DNA of 64,000 nt from Varanus komodoensis (GCF_004798865.1 NW_025336087.1:10142263-10206262); one strand, 5' to 3'. Shown: positions 21,139-33,480, numbered from the stretch's first letter. Notes: a model not told the origin generated them from the letters alone. Made by a program: numbers and translations.

Positions 21139-24033
21139 AAGGCTGAAGGCATTACCCTCCTTCCCTCATCTACTGGATGAGTCCTTCTCTCAGCTGTCAG
21201 TGACTATTCCACACTGCTTATTCTTGTATGTACATTACATGCTCAAAACATAGCACACACCTCCCTGCGTTCTGTTGGATCAGAATTCCAACCTTCTGCT
21301 GTGATCCTGCCCTGCTTTGACTGCAATAGTCTCTGAGTAATAAAGAAATTCAGAAAGCAAAGACAACATGAAGGTCAGGCCAATGCTTCAGTCATGCAAA
21401 GGTGCAAACAGGTAGGAAAAATCAAAGTACAAGCAGGGATCAAAAACATGGTTGAATAGCTAAGGACTTGCACAAACCAATCAAGTAGGAATCCAGTGCT
21501 CAAGCACACAGATCTTCAACAGGATATAGATCATCTAAAAATCATCAATAAGTCTGAGAAACAAATACTGAAACCAGAATATTGATTTCTGCACCAGGAA
21601 ACAAATGAAGGTTTTTAACATCAGAACCTGTTGAGTTCCACCTAAGGCTCAGCTGCAGTCCATCAAAACACTATGTCAGAACTCTACCCCTGAGGAGCCC
21701 CTTTCTCTTGAGCAGAGCTTTCCAGCATGCGAGCTCTCCTCACAGGCCTGCCACTTGAGGCGATGACATTGCTGGGGATCACGGGGTTGTCCAGCCTCAG
21801 CCTCTGAGGCACAGTCTCCTCCTCCTATAAGGGCTGGAGCTGCAACCGTCTATCTCCTGCAAGGGCCCACACTCTTCCTGGTCTTCTCCCATGGGTGGCA
21901 GCTGTCTCTGGGAGCTCAACTTCCTCCATGAAGTATGACTCCTCACAAAGGCATGGCAGATCCCAATTCAGACTGGGGAACCCTATGCCTACCAAAAAAA
22001 AAAAAGGCAGAGAGGGAACCATGCAGAGTGATAGACACCTTCTGGCTGTGCAAACTGGAGGCCCCAATACATGTATTACACGACAGCATGCTGCTAATCT
22101 CTGAATGAACAGCTTCCTCTAATCATCTTAAATGTTGGCTGGAGGTATAGATAGGTAGATATAAAGGTGGTCTTCTGGGTACCTATTTGCAATCTGAAAT
22201 TGATCTCAGGGGCAGTGAGAAATGCTAAATATGTCCAGTTGTGTGCATCTAAGGTGCACTGTTTTAATACAACAGATTCAGGATCCTCCTTCCCCTTCCA
22301 CATATTCTCTGAATTCCACAGACACACCACCTAAAATTGGCCATTGTTGCAGTCATGTTTGTACTCTGTTTAATTCAGATGTTTTACTATTGTGTGGGTC
22401 TGTATGATGCGTACTGTGGATCAGCCTATCACTGAGGTTCCGCTGTAAAGCCACACTCAGTCAGAGCCTGAGAGCTCACAGAAGCAGATTAATTGCCCAG
22501 AATGGTACCTTTTGTGAGCAAATACCCAGAACATCCCTGTGAGAGTTAGGCATTTGGGCTTGAGATACTAACCACACCTGTCTACACAGACAGAGTGATG
22601 CACAGGTGCATCTGAGAGAAAGAAGGACAGAAGAAACAGCAGTTTTGGAACATTCAGTGCCATACCAGACATGCTACTATTCATGCAATCAGCACCTGTG
22701 TTAATATATTTGTTTTCTTTTTTTAATGTAGGATGGGGGCAACCTGGCCTGAGACCCTAACATTAGGAGCAGAGGTCTTTAACCCTTTACCTCCCCATAC
22801 TGCAGTCCCAAATTGGATTGGGACCTCCAGATATTCATTGTGGAAAATCCATCCCATTGAATTCTCTCTAAGTTTTCATAATATATGCCTTTTTATATGC
22901 AACATATGAGCTGAGAATTGCACTGGAAAATTTGGAGAAGAGGACTTTTGAGGAACAGTTGTATTCTGATCCAGATATTGGTCCAGGAGGTACAAATTAG
23001 ATCGTTTTGCCTATAAAGGCAGACCAAAGAACATTCTCCCCTGTTGCTCATTATGCTGCTCACACACAAAGATACATGAGCGATCACCCTTATTCCTTTC
23101 TTTCCCAGCCACACCAATTCGAATGCTAACCCAGTAAAGCCTTCCATAGATGCAGAATCCATAAGTTGGTGATGGAATGCCCATTATCTCATCCCAGCCC
23201 CATTAGTCAGAAAAAGCAATATAGTTTGAGACATTATTATCTTTCTACGATTCCCTGCTCAGTGGGAAGTGTCTAGTGGGCCATCTCTGCAACAGCCAGA
23301 CTGCCAGAAAACCAGGAAATTAACCAAGCTTCACATCCATTCCAAAGAAATCAACTTTTGCAGATGCCCTGAGATTCAAATCCTTAATGAGCTGCAAGGT
23401 TTGGCACGTCACCCAACCTCAACCTTTTTGGAGCAAGTAAAATTAACAAGGTTGTTAGTCAGGGACTAGAAAGCACATCCTTAACCTGAATGTGTGACAA
23501 AAATGACTACAGTTATTTCGCTGTGGCATACACAGATGTGATTTCCTGTAACCAACCACAGATGTCTGAGGTGTTCCCACTCAAGGTTCTCAGGCATTTG
23601 AGGAAACCTGTAAAGTGTCAGGTTTCCTTGCCAGTGACATAAATAACAAACTCTGATGAAGTTGCTGAAGGGAAAGAAAGTTACGCCCAGTTTCACTAAA
23701 AATGCTTTCTGCTGGGCAACCTAAACACAACCTCCAACCATGCTCTCAGGTTTTCTGTGCAACTTAAACACACAAGGTGAGGCAACATGGGGAAAAGCAT
23801 AAGGGTGGGATGATGTGCTTTAATGTCAGCAAAAACAAGCAACTCCAGAGTTGCATTAATGCTCAGATCTGCAGAACTTATCAAACATCACTGTGAGCTA
23901 CTGGATATATTTAGAATGCCCTACACAGAAATCACTTCCAAGTAAGAAGCAGCATAATAGTTGTGTATAAGATTGACATTTAACAATGACATGTACATGC
24001 AGCAGTTTCCCAGGCTTTGTAAATGATAATTCT
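21139..24033. other. Unique or very old sequence, no gene recognised
   Basis: No exon is supported. Part of 21340-21830 ('caagcagggatcaaaaacat', 'ctcttgagcagagctttcca') may be a decayed repeat, but no ends are visible. A perfect 10-bp inverted repeat lies at 23601-23628 (listed separately). Confidence 0.4.
23601..23628. repeat. Perfect 10-bp inverted repeat with 8-base loop
   Basis: The arms aggaaacctg (23601-23610) and caggtttcct (23619-23628) surround 'taaagtgt'. It is not part of a recognised repeat. Confidence 0.9.
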
Positions 24034-24135
24034 GTTAAGAATATAAGAAGCCTGCTGGATTAGACCAAAATCTGCTCAGTCCAGGATTCTGTTTCCACAG
24101 TGACCAACCGGATGCCATAGGGAAGAGCACAAGCA
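24034..24135 (-). mobile_element. CR1-type LINE 3' end, minus strand
   Basis: The segment reads 'ttaagaatataagaagcctg', 'ctggattagaccaaaatctg', 'ctcagtccaggattctgttt' and 'ccacagtgaccaaccggatg'. This is the reverse complement of the CR1-family 3' UTR, whose consensus is roughly 'tggccactgtgagaacagga..tggactagatgggcc..'. The 5' side is truncated after about 100 bases. Confidence 0.7.
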
Positions 24136-24172
24136 AGATATGTCCAGAGACATAAGATATGTCCAGAGACAT
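24136..24172 (+). repeat. 19-bp tandem duplication at CR1 edge
   Basis: The unit agatatgtccagagacata occurs at 24136-24154 and again at 24155-24172, with the last base differing. It abuts the truncated CR1 fragment. Confidence 0.95.
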
Positions 24173-25034
24173 GTAAGTTTCTTCTCTACCTAATACTCCA
24201 CCTGCTCACAAATACAAAAAGAGATCTGCATTCAAAGGCAGACAACACAGAATGTTTATTTTAGTGTCAGAACTGAAGAACAGGTATTCGACCAATAACA
24301 CAAATGATATGATGGCTACTGTCCAATAGTTGCCCAAGACACTTGTATCCCTTTCTCACAGGCAGCACAGGATACAGAAGAACTAGTGGGTGAGAGGGAG
24401 ACATCTGTATCTTCCTTAAAAAACCCAGATTGTCTACATTAAGTGAAATCTTCTTACAGCAGAAGCCCTACCTGAGGAAATATGCTGGCATCCCATATAG
24501 CGAGTGAGTCAGAAGTGCACAATTATAGAATGGGACATCCACAGTCTAGGAGACACCCTTTCAAGTCAACAGTTTAGTAATCCAAGGCAACAGGAATATT
24601 TATTGGTTTTCAGATCTCATGAGTGCCAAGCCTAGCTCATAATTTTGAACATTTGGGACAAGAACAGCAAGTGATCTTGCTGATCCAACTAAACTGATGA
24701 CTCACTTGCTGAGATAAAAGATGGCACATTCTTTCCAGCATTCACATTCTTTCAGACTTTCTAATGATGTGAATTGGGTACAACTGCAATGGACAGATCA
24801 GCTGTGACCACTTCCACCATCAGTGCTGAGGTTAACCAGTTGCCTTCTTCCTTGCTAAAGAGCAACGAGAGACAAACTTTCAAGATGGGACTGCTGAACT
24901 CGGCCACAGAAGGCACCCCCATGCTAAAAATATGACTGAACATATGCACCAGAGGCAACAATGGTACCAGTGCTGTCCCTATATCATGAAGCTTAGTACA
25001 TGGCATTAGGAAGCGCCAGATGCCAGGAGCACAT
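24173..25034. other. Unique sequence, no gene recognised
   Basis: I see no exon, RNA gene or named repeat. Confidence 0.45.
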
Positions 25035-25069
25035 GGCGGGCGGGCGGGCGGGCGGGCGGGGGGGGGGGC
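25035..25069 (+). repeat. (GGGC)n plus poly(G) tract, G-quadruplex motif
   Basis: Six GGGC-type units run straight into about ten further G. More than four G3 runs with one-base loops fit the classical intramolecular G-quadruplex pattern on the plus strand. It is followed by purine-pyrimidine alternation ('gcatgcatgg', 'gtgtgtgcatgcgtgcacgc'), so several non-B-forming tracts lie within 100 bases. Confidence 0.9.
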
Positions 25070-25489
25070 ATGCATGGATGCACACATAGGTGTCTATTCC
25101 AGAATTTCCTAAAGCAGTGTGTGCATGCGTGCACGCAAGCACACACTTGAGCTCTCTGATAGAAACGCCACCTCTGGCTTGAAAGCTTTGCTCGTAAGAT
25201 TCTCATCAAGCTCAATTATCACAAAGCCATAGTAAAAGGGGGTGGAGGGCAGAATCAACATGCTGTTTAATTGCAAGGGATTTGAGAAGAGATCCTCTCG
25301 GCTTCCAGCATCCTCCTCCAATCCCTTTCCTCTCCCTTTCGCCCTCCTCTCTCCCCACCTCCACTGCAATCCAGTACAACACACACCTTTGAAAAATGAT
25401 GCTTTCAAGACCACCCAGTGGTGCAGTAAATTTGAAAGTGCTCTTAATAATAATCAGGATCAACATTGACTCTAATGGTCTTCAAAACC

Positions 25490-25720
25490 CATTGTGTAAT
25501 TTCATTAGCTCCCCGGCACAGACACAGCCGAGGATGATGTCACACTTTTCCTCCTTGCTCTGAAATCTGAGTCAGGCGCCAGGGATAGAAACCAGTTGCA
25601 CTGCATCTGATCAGATTAAAGCTTCTGGCAGCTGGCGATCAATAAACGAGTTGCTGGAGTAATCCAAAGTCACTGAAGACAAGTTGCAATTTCTGCAATC
25701 AAGATAGCACTTTTTACAAC
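25490..25720. other. Candidate conserved non-coding block
   Basis: The block is unique, with 'gaggatgatgtcacactttt', 'tcagattaaagcttctggca' and 'gcgatcaataaacgagttgc'. There is no long frame and no repeat match. Enhancer-like composition is only suggestive. Confidence 0.25.
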
Positions 25721-28700
25721 CTCTCCCACCAGAGGTGATGGGAAATGCTGCAAGTGACCCAGCTTGTATCCGTGTACTACTAAATTCCACCCTGCGTGGA
25801 CCCACAAAGCAGGGAGGGAATCATATAGAAACAGCGGGGTTAGAGGCTGACTTGCATGTATGGATCAGCTCGCAGTTTCTCTTTCCTCATGGAGAACGGG
25901 TGCACTCAGGCAGTGGGAGGCTACCATGGCAGGGTCCTTCCACTGTGCAAGAGGAGAAAATGGTAAGCGGAGACAAGCAAGCATGATGGGAACAGGCTCA
26001 CAGACCAGGGAGAATACAGAAGAGGCAGGGTGGGCATCCACGAGCAGGCACAACGGACCAACACAGTAGAACGGTTACTCGTGCTTCTAATGCTTCCCTG
26101 TGCCACTGCTGGTGCTGAGCTGGAAGGGAAGGCAAGGGAGAGCTGCTGGTGATGCAAATGAGCTTTTGCGCATGTAGACTCGTAATGCAAGGCACTGGAA
26201 GTGCCTGCAGAAACTTTGGCTGAAGGGCCCATTTAGAGCCCATATAGGAGCGCACACTTCAAGAGCCACTGTGTCTGCCTAGCTGGGGAACCACCATAGC
26301 ATGCTAGAGTTATTTTCCTGTGGTTTCTGGCTTCCTCTTTCTTTCTTGGAAAGGGGAGGAGGGAGAGAAAACCTGTGTCTATCCCCCAGCCTGGGCGTTT
26401 TCTGCTCTTCCTGGGTTGAGGTTTCTTTCTTTTTTTATCTTGTAACCTTCCTCAGCTACACAGCAAAACACACATTATGAAGATAGTTTCATTCAGTCAC
26501 AGAACTATTTATGTCTCAGTAGTAGTCACCCAAGTCTTCAAATCACAGTTTTTGTCACCCTTATTCTCACATTTCATTACAAACCCAAGAGCTTTCCCAC
26601 AGATGATACTAAGGACCCCCTTTTAGTCTGGATTCTTTAAATCTTGCAGATGGTGTTAATCTGTGATGCACAGGCAAAAACAGCTTGAGTTTGTTCTGGA
26701 TTATGGCCTTTAAAAATAAAAGCCAAGGCAACAATGCAGGATATAAATCAGATGGATTCTAAAGCAGAGATGTGTTAGCATCAGGAGTGTCCTGTAAACA
26801 TGGTGAACTGAAATGGTGGGACTTTAGACCACACCACTTGAATCCAGTGATGTCAAGGTAAAGTTGGAAGGGTGGGCACTCTTCATGGCAGTTTCCCTAC
26901 CCACACCCCAAGAAGAGCCCCAAATTGCAGGCAACTGAATAGATCCACATCATCAAACCAGGTCTAGCAGTTTTCATCTCCACATGTAGCAGGTCTTAAT
27001 TGTCCATTCAAGACCAGCCCACCTCAAAATACTTTGTGGAACAACAGGGAACAGTATGTTGTTGCTGGGAAAATTGTTTGCCCGCAGCTACAGTGCAGAG
27101 AGATTTTGAAAGGGTATCGGCAGATGACATCAGCCCTCCTAATGAAAAAGTGCTGGCGCTTTGTCCCTGCAAGCTGTAGCTCCACTACACCACTGCCTGA
27201 GTCCACAGAGATAGAGGTGATGAGGTGATGATGGTGATGATGATGAGGAGAAGTCTAAATGCTACAGGAAAAAAATCATGGGAAGTAGTAAATAAACACA
27301 TCAGGAAAATGACAGCACTAGCATAGTCTTTTCTCTTGTTTTTTTTTTGATTTACTCCAGAGAGGAAGTTTTTCCTTACATGGAAGAGCTTGCAGATCTA
27401 TATGTTCCTTCCCTGCAATCTGACAGTCTACAGCTCTAACACAAAATTAGTTGTGAGGTTAACTGTATAGATGTAAATAACACAAACATTTTTAAGATAA
27501 AGAGAGAGAACTGGCAGCCATGGGGAGACCAAGCAGCATCGGGATCGCAGCCAGTGGGATGGAGACATTTGTCTCTTTGGTCTGCTGCTGCAGCCCAATG
27601 AAAATCCATTAAGAAGCTTCCCTCCTAGTACAAATTGCAGCTTGGAGAGAGGAAGTGCTGATTTTCCAAGGACCATGGGAACAGGAGAAAGCACTAAACT
27701 TTCCCTGCCTGCTCTCTGTGGTCCTAACACACATGGAGCTCCCATGTAGCAGCTATTTACTCTTTTAAAATTGCATTCACGCTATCAACAACATATCTTA
27801 TTTGGCAGTCAGTAAACCAAATAATGCTGCATTACATCCTCTTGGCAAACACATGTTCACAAACTTGTGTTGATTAGTGCACTGAGAATACAGGGCTGGG
27901 GGAAGTTACCAGAGAGAATTGGTGGATGGAAGGGAAAGGGCTCTCCAGCTTTTTTCCTGCAAATGCCCCATGCCTGGCTGTGTTTCCCTTAAGTGGGCCT
28001 TAGTTTCAGGAGCTGGAGGGCAGGCAGTGGTGAATGAGGGAAGGGTTATGCTTCCCCTTACCAGAGTATGAGGAAAACACATTTTTTAAAAAAGCCCTGT
28101 TTTCCTTGTAACATGTCGTTCTGCACCAAGTCTCTGTGAAATGAAACCACACAGTTCTCCACGCTTGAAAAAGCACATTGTTTCCATGCAGTGCTGTGGC
28201 TAGTTCTCTGGCAAAACAAATTCAGGTGATAATCTCTTATGTTCAGGTAAGGCAACCCTGCTATTTCTAAGGAACAAAGATTTCAACAAAGGCAAAAAGA
28301 CAAATAGGATCCTAGTTGTGACCACCCTCTCTTTCCTGTAATAAATAGGGTCCTTCAAGGCCAAGGATGCAACAAGAGAACCAATAAGGAGGGCTTTAAT
28401 CCTCACAGTGCAGAACCTTATCTTAATATCCTCATATCATAACTCACTCTATATGTGTGAGGCAGAGAGAATGAAATAAAATGGTGGCTACCAAAGGAAA
28501 GGGAGAGAGAAATGTATGGACCATCCGTAATGTTCCTCACAATGAGGAAGAAGGTTGCCTTGTCTATAGAATTTAAGGAGACATGGGACAGTTCTACAGT
28601 TCCCAGGAAGATGCTGGAAGTTTTAGGGCTTTTTTTCTGTCCAAACATGCCTAAGGTTGCAGCCTGAAAAGTTAAATATTTGCTCACACTAAGGTACTCA

Positions 28701-29056
28701 AATACATGATCGAGTGGAGATAAAACTAGCCCTTGGGTGAACTCATTCTTAGCCTTAAAAATACAAAACTGCTGCAGATAAATGCACTTCCCATCAATGC
28801 ATTCCACTTTGGGAGGCTGTGGGACAGAGTCTGCAAACAAGCAGGAACACACTGCCTCTGCCCAACACCATGCCTTTCTTTTTTATAACCCAGTTCTCTA
28901 CAAAGCAATGCTTAGCTGAAAACTATGTATATAGTTTCGTGTTCACTTCTGCCAGTTACCAAAACCCATTCCCATGTTCAGCTTCTTTTCTAATGCTTTC
29001 TTTTTTCATCCCTGTTCATCCAAAATTAATACATGAGAAATTAGCAGTAAAATCAT
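25721..29056. other. Unique sequence, no gene recognised
   Basis: The stretch is 3.3 kb with no supported exon or named repeat. A (GATG)n-like microsatellite occupies about 27215-27250. Frames such as 28418-28852 on the minus strand (144 codons) have no recognisable motif. Confidence 0.4.
27215..27250. repeat. Imperfect (GATG/GAT)n microsatellite
   Basis: The run is 'gaggtgatgaggtgatgatg' followed by 'gtgatgatgatgagg'. Confidence 0.85.
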
Positions 29057-29231
29057 GAGCCACCAGCTCAGTAGTCAATGGCAGAGCATTAAGGAAGGTC
29101 CCTGGTTCAGTCCTCAGCATCTCCAGGTAGGGATGCAAAGCCTGGAGAGCTATTGCTGCCTGCCAGTGTTGACAATACTGGGCTAGAAGGACCAATGAAT
29201 CAACCCAACACAAGGCAGCTTCCTATGATCC
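29057..29231 (+). mobile_element. tRNA-like squamate SINE, near full length
   Basis: The head reads 'gagccaccagctcagtagtc', 'aatggcagagcattaaggaa' (A box) and 'ggtccctggttcagtcctca' (B box). The body continues with 'gcatctccaggtagggatgc', 'cctggagagctattgctgcc', 'tgccagtgttgacaatactg' and 'ggctagaaggaccaatgaat', ending 'aaggcagcttcctatgatc'. It is the clearest copy of this family in the window. Confidence 0.85.
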
Positions 29232-29582
29232 AAGCTGCTTCTCGCACAAGCTCCCTGCATGTAATACCCACTCAAGGAGATTGCTCACATGTTGAGGTAT
29301 TTGCATGGAAAGTTGTTTGCTTGAACATTTCTAAGGTGTCTTTTAACCAGCTAAATCCAAACTTGTCTGTACCTAAGGGCGGTTCAGTAAGGACTCCAGG
29401 TTATTGGATGTCCTTGGGCAAGACACCCTCAGTGGGCCCCGTCCCTCACCGAGTCTACTTGCTTACAACTATAGTCAATATTTGCTATTGTTCTCCATCC
29501 ACTTTCACAGTATTGCTATCACTTGCTTCCTTAACAAGCAGAAAACCTGTGAGAAGATAGGCAGTGTCATCTCATGCTCCAC

Positions 29583-29600
29583 ACCACCACCACCACCACC
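29583..29600. repeat. (ACC)n microsatellite
   Basis: Six units of ACC make up the tract. Confidence 0.9.
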
Positions 29601-29735
29601 TTTATAGGGGTCAGGGCAAGACCTGGATGAAGAGGGAGTGTAGAGAGAGTTCAGGGGGACCCTGAACAGGGGCATGGGCCCACAGCAACTGACCAGCCTG
29701 CCTGCCCTTGATGCCGATCCTGGATCTACTTAAAG

Positions 29736-29960
29736 CAGGGGTCTCAAACTCGCGGCTCACAGGCCAATTGCTGGGGTGGGCAGGGCACGGGGGAGGGGCC
29801 CTGCGGCCTTCAAAGTGCCGGCGGCGCCCGGGCCAGCCTCCGGGAGCGACGCAGGAAGAGCGGCCCACCACCACTGCAGGGGTGGAATACTTGATGCAGC
29901 CCAGCCTCACCCAGCCTTCAATTCCAGCGGCCCCCAGGTAAGTTGAGTTTGAGACCCCTG
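29736..29960. mobile_element. GC-rich hAT-type MITE, 225 bp
   Basis: The left terminus CAGGGGTCTCAAACTC (29736 on) and the right terminus, read in reverse, CAGGGGTCTCAAACTC (ending at 29960) match over 16 bases, so the terminal inverted repeats are intact. The interior is markedly GC- and CpG-rich against AT-rich flanks. The flanking octamers are acttaaag and aaatagag, a 5-of-8 match, compatible with a mutated 8-bp hAT target duplication. There is no transposase. Preservation of the ends and many CpGs points to a fairly recent insertion. Confidence 0.85.
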
Positions 29961-30719
29961 AAATAGAGTATGACTATGTCTGGATCCAAACCAGTGTTTC
30001 TGCCTGCAGTCCCACCCCTCTTGTCAGGAATGATGCTTGGTCTTTTTCTTTTTCTTGATGCTTTTTCTTTTCCTCAGTGGAGCAATGCTTCACTTTTATG
30101 AAGACACCTTTCTTTCCCTCTAATGGCTTCCTTGACATTGCTCATTCACTACACTGGTAACGTCTTTTCTCACTTCTGGTATGTATCCTAACTGTGCTTT
30201 TATTACTGTGGTTAAAAGTAAACCTCAAGTATTCCAGAATGTTTGGACACTCTTGATTTTCCCTTTCAGGTTACTTTTAGTCAAAAATTGGTCTAATTCA
30301 GCAGAGCTCTTCTTGTGCACCCATGGTACAAGTTGTACAGCTCCTGACCACAGTTCTAGTTCCCTCTAATATTTGTTCTCTTGATTGGGCAACATATCCA
30401 GTTCTAGGTCCTATAGCCTTAGCACTACCAGAGTCCAGACCTTATCTTCCCAGTACTCATACCTGGGTTCCAAGGACCTTGGCTGCTTAAAAACCCAACA
30501 ATGATACTACCTAGAAGAACCAAGGTCTCTTGAAATCCAAATTGTCTCTACCTGATTCATCTCTCCTTCTCATTCAAGTTATATTTATGCAGAACAAAAC
30601 AAAGTTTCAGGAAGAAATTTTATCAAAGAGAAATGATGCATTCATTGGAAAGAAAATCATATCTCCAAAACTGTGTGATGTTGAATTATGCCGAAACAAT
30701 TCTAAAACAAGGCTCAGCA
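29961..30719. other. Unique sequence, no gene recognised
   Basis: The stretch is pyrimidine-rich in 30040-30180 ('tctttttctttttcttgatg'). There is no exon or named repeat. Confidence 0.4.
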
Positions 30720-30812
30720 ATTAGTGGTCCTCCATGTTGTTCAGCTATAACTCCCATCAGCTGTTGCATTTTAGCAATTTAACTGAAGGACCACAAGCTG
30801 CCAAACCCAGCC
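30720..30812. mobile_element. Palindromic hAT-type MITE remnant
   Basis: It includes 'tggtcctccatgttgttcag', 'ctataactcccatcagctgt', and returns with 'gaaggaccacaagctgccaa'. This is a diverged member of the reptile 'ccagatgttttggactacaa..actcccat' palindromic element family, better kept at 40622-40752. Confidence 0.45.
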
Positions 30813-30959
30813 TTAAACTAAAGACAAAGCCACTGAAAGGAAGAATTTCTTTGGAGATTATTCGGTGAACATTGTGGATCCTTTTCTTCCTTCCTTCCAA
30901 CTTTGCTAAGTTTTTGTTTTTTACAGTGAACAGGAAACTTGGAAAAAAAACTGTGTCAA

Positions 30960-31370
30960 GATATTTTCAGGGAGGTGATTCATTTGCGAAATACACAAAG
31001 CAGAAAGTCAACTCAATTTAAAGTTCATTAAAAAAAATTGTGCCTAGAGGCTGGAACGGTATCGCGTTAAACCTTCTGGGAACAATTAAGAGAATATTGT
31101 CCATCGCTTTCATAACTGATTGAGTCATATTATAACTTGAACATTCATGCATGAGGTATTACATCTCATTGTGTTTCTAAGTAAAGAAAGATTCATTACT
31201 GATACAAAGTAATTAGTGTATTTTTAACTTACACAATCAAGAAGTTGAATTGCTGAAAGGTGAGCGGCTAAACACTCAACTTCCATTTTGCAGTCAGATA
31301 AATTCAGCTGAAACCATTTTCATAACCTGTTTATAAAAATGCACCTTGCCCCCTTTGGGGAGGAGATATG
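30960..31370. other. Candidate conserved non-coding block
   Basis: The sequence is AT-rich and unique, with 'gagtcatattataacttgaa', 'catgcatgaggtattacatc', 'ttcattactgatacaaagta' and 'aacggtatcgcgttaaacc'. The retained CpG pairs in an AT-rich setting and the lack of repeats suggest constraint, without proof. Confidence 0.28.
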
Positions 31371-32284
31371 TTTTTCTTAATGTCAAGTTCCTACAGGAAA
31401 CATACACAGAGGGCAAAATCTACCAGGACATCCTGTCATCAAGCCCCATTAACTTGAGAACAGATGCTGTGCAACCTCTATTCTAAGGTACAGGCTTGTG
31501 GATTGTAGTGAGAGAACACAATTTCTTTCAGGAATAGGAGAAACATGTCAAAATGTTCTAATTCTCAGCTACCCATGAAAGATCACTGCACAAGGTTATA
31601 TAGATGAGACATAGAAGTCGCTTGTGTGCATGCTTGTTTTGAGGTTCAGGAAAAAGTGTGTCTCAAAGTGATGTTCTACTGTGATGAAAGTTAAGTTAAC
31701 GTGAAAGTTAAGGGGCAGGCTACATATATTAATTATATGACTCTATTAACACTCATGGTTTTAAAACATTAAATTGCTGGTGCAGGGTTGTCCAAGAAGG
31801 AGTGAGAGCCAGAGGGGGAAGTTAGCCCTGACATCCCGCCATTGTCTTTAGGACCACCCCTCTCAAAAAAAACAGATACTTGCGCTGGGAGGGCTGCCTT
31901 GGTCAGCACCAGGTTTCTCTTCTTATGCAAATAGCATATACTTGATCTTGGTGTTCTTCCTACCAGCCACTGAACCATAGGAAAAGCTTTTTGGCCTTTT
32001 AGAATGTCTCAAGAAGAGACTGGAGAAAGCTGGGAAACCACAAATGGCTGGCAGCTGAAGGAAAGGGACACAGCAATCTGGACAGCCTGCCTGGCACCTA
32101 ACCCTGCACCCTGGATTAAACACCTTCTCCCCACACCTTGAGGTCCTTCTCTTTTCACAAGCACCCAACTACTAACGGCATTCCTATAATTAATGAGACA
32201 TATGCTCTATCACTAAGTTACCCCTTTTCAAACTTGTTCTAATGTTTAATGACCTTCTGTTGGTTGGGGAAGGGGTTTAAAGTA
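31371..32284. other. Unique sequence, no gene recognised
   Basis: I see no exon, RNA gene or named repeat. Confidence 0.4.
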
Positions 32285-32430
32285 TGTGGTTCCTGCTGCT
32301 ATGGATATTTTCACATTTTTAAATTAATGGATGAGAGATGTTTTTCTCGAGCAACATTGTTTGCAGGCTGCTTTGGGGGCCATTTGTGGCAGAAAAGCAG
32401 CATATAAATACCACCAATAAATGTCAACAC
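32285..32430 (+). mobile_element. L2-like LINE 3' tail
   Basis: A T-rich stretch is followed by 'gcaggctgctttgggggcca' and 'gaaaagcagcatataaatac', then 'caataaatg'. This is the L2-type terminal phrase (compare 'gccgctttgggggc..aaagcggcataaa'). Confidence 0.55.
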
Positions 32431-33099
32431 ATCCATTTCTCACTAGGAAGGCCTGCTGATAATGTGGAGCGATGGTTGCTATGGCAGCCCAAGCATCCTA
32501 CCTCTGGTCCTCTTTGTCAAGTCCCTTCCAAGGCAGGACAACCCAGAGCCCAGCCCCACTGGGCTCTCCTCCTGGGAAGCACTCAAACAGTGAGCAAGCT
32601 TTTGCCTGGCTCTGCTAGATTGGCAAGAGGCTAGACTAGTTGGGGCCTCCTCCCCTAATGTCCTCTGATACTTCCGCCCAGGTGAAAAAGACAAACATTT
32701 GGAAAGCCTACATTTTAAAAGCCCACAGTCATCTCTTCAAAGTCTTTCAAGCCCAGCTTCTGCGAGGCTGGGAGCAAGCTGACAGATGGATCATGGCCTG
32801 TAAGCAGCATAAAGAGCTGCATCAATAGGCTCCCTTAGCAGCAAGCAGACAAGACTGATGCCACAGCTTTGCACCATACCTGGCTCACTTTGGCTTATTG
32901 TTCAGGCTTTCCTTGATCAGAGCTGCAGCCAGATTTAGGACTTGCCACAGCTTGGATCCTGACAAAGGCTGACCAGTGCTTTCTAATAATTCTAGTACCT
33001 TCTGGGAAGCCCCAGGAGACCTCCAGGCAGGTTTTACCATAGCTCAGGTGTTAATCTATCCCTCTGGCTGAATCCTAAGTCTTTTATCTTTTTCCAGAA
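32431..33099. other. Unique sequence, no gene recognised
   Basis: I see no exon, RNA gene or named repeat. Confidence 0.4.
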
Positions 33100-33480
33100 A
33101 GAATGGAGATGATTTATTAACCTGGCACACTGACTTAGCTTATTTATTCACAGAAATGTTTTAACCAGTGCTAATTAGTTGCCCAAAAAGATGGTTTCAG
33201 CATCACAAATAGTGAAGCTCAGCACTGCAGCATAATGGAGCTCATGCAGAAGCATCCCCACTCAGGAGCAGATGGTTCCTTGATGAGGATGAGCGAGGAT
33301 TACACAAAGTCATTAAAGGCTATGCTACTTGCTGTGAAGGCATGTCCATGTGGGACAGATTTAGCTTGAATGAACGGAGTGGTAATATCCTCTTAGCCTC
33401 TTTGAAGTGACCCCGTTTCCAGCTCCACAGGAAAAGAAGCCATTTTGATTGTGACCTTATCATTTTCCTAATCATAAACC
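33100..33480. other. Candidate conserved non-coding block
   Basis: The sequence is unique, with 'tttattaacctggcacactg', 'ccagtgctaattagttgccc' and 'acacaaagtcattaaaggct'. There is no frame or repeat. Regulatory function is an inference from composition. Confidence 0.25.

Noticed and set aside
24761-25215. Minus-strand frames with 'PPPPARPPARPP'
   Set aside because: They are produced by the (GGGC)n tract and are not coding.
29057-29130. tRNA gene
   Set aside because: The tRNA-like head is followed by a SINE body and is seen in several copies in the window.
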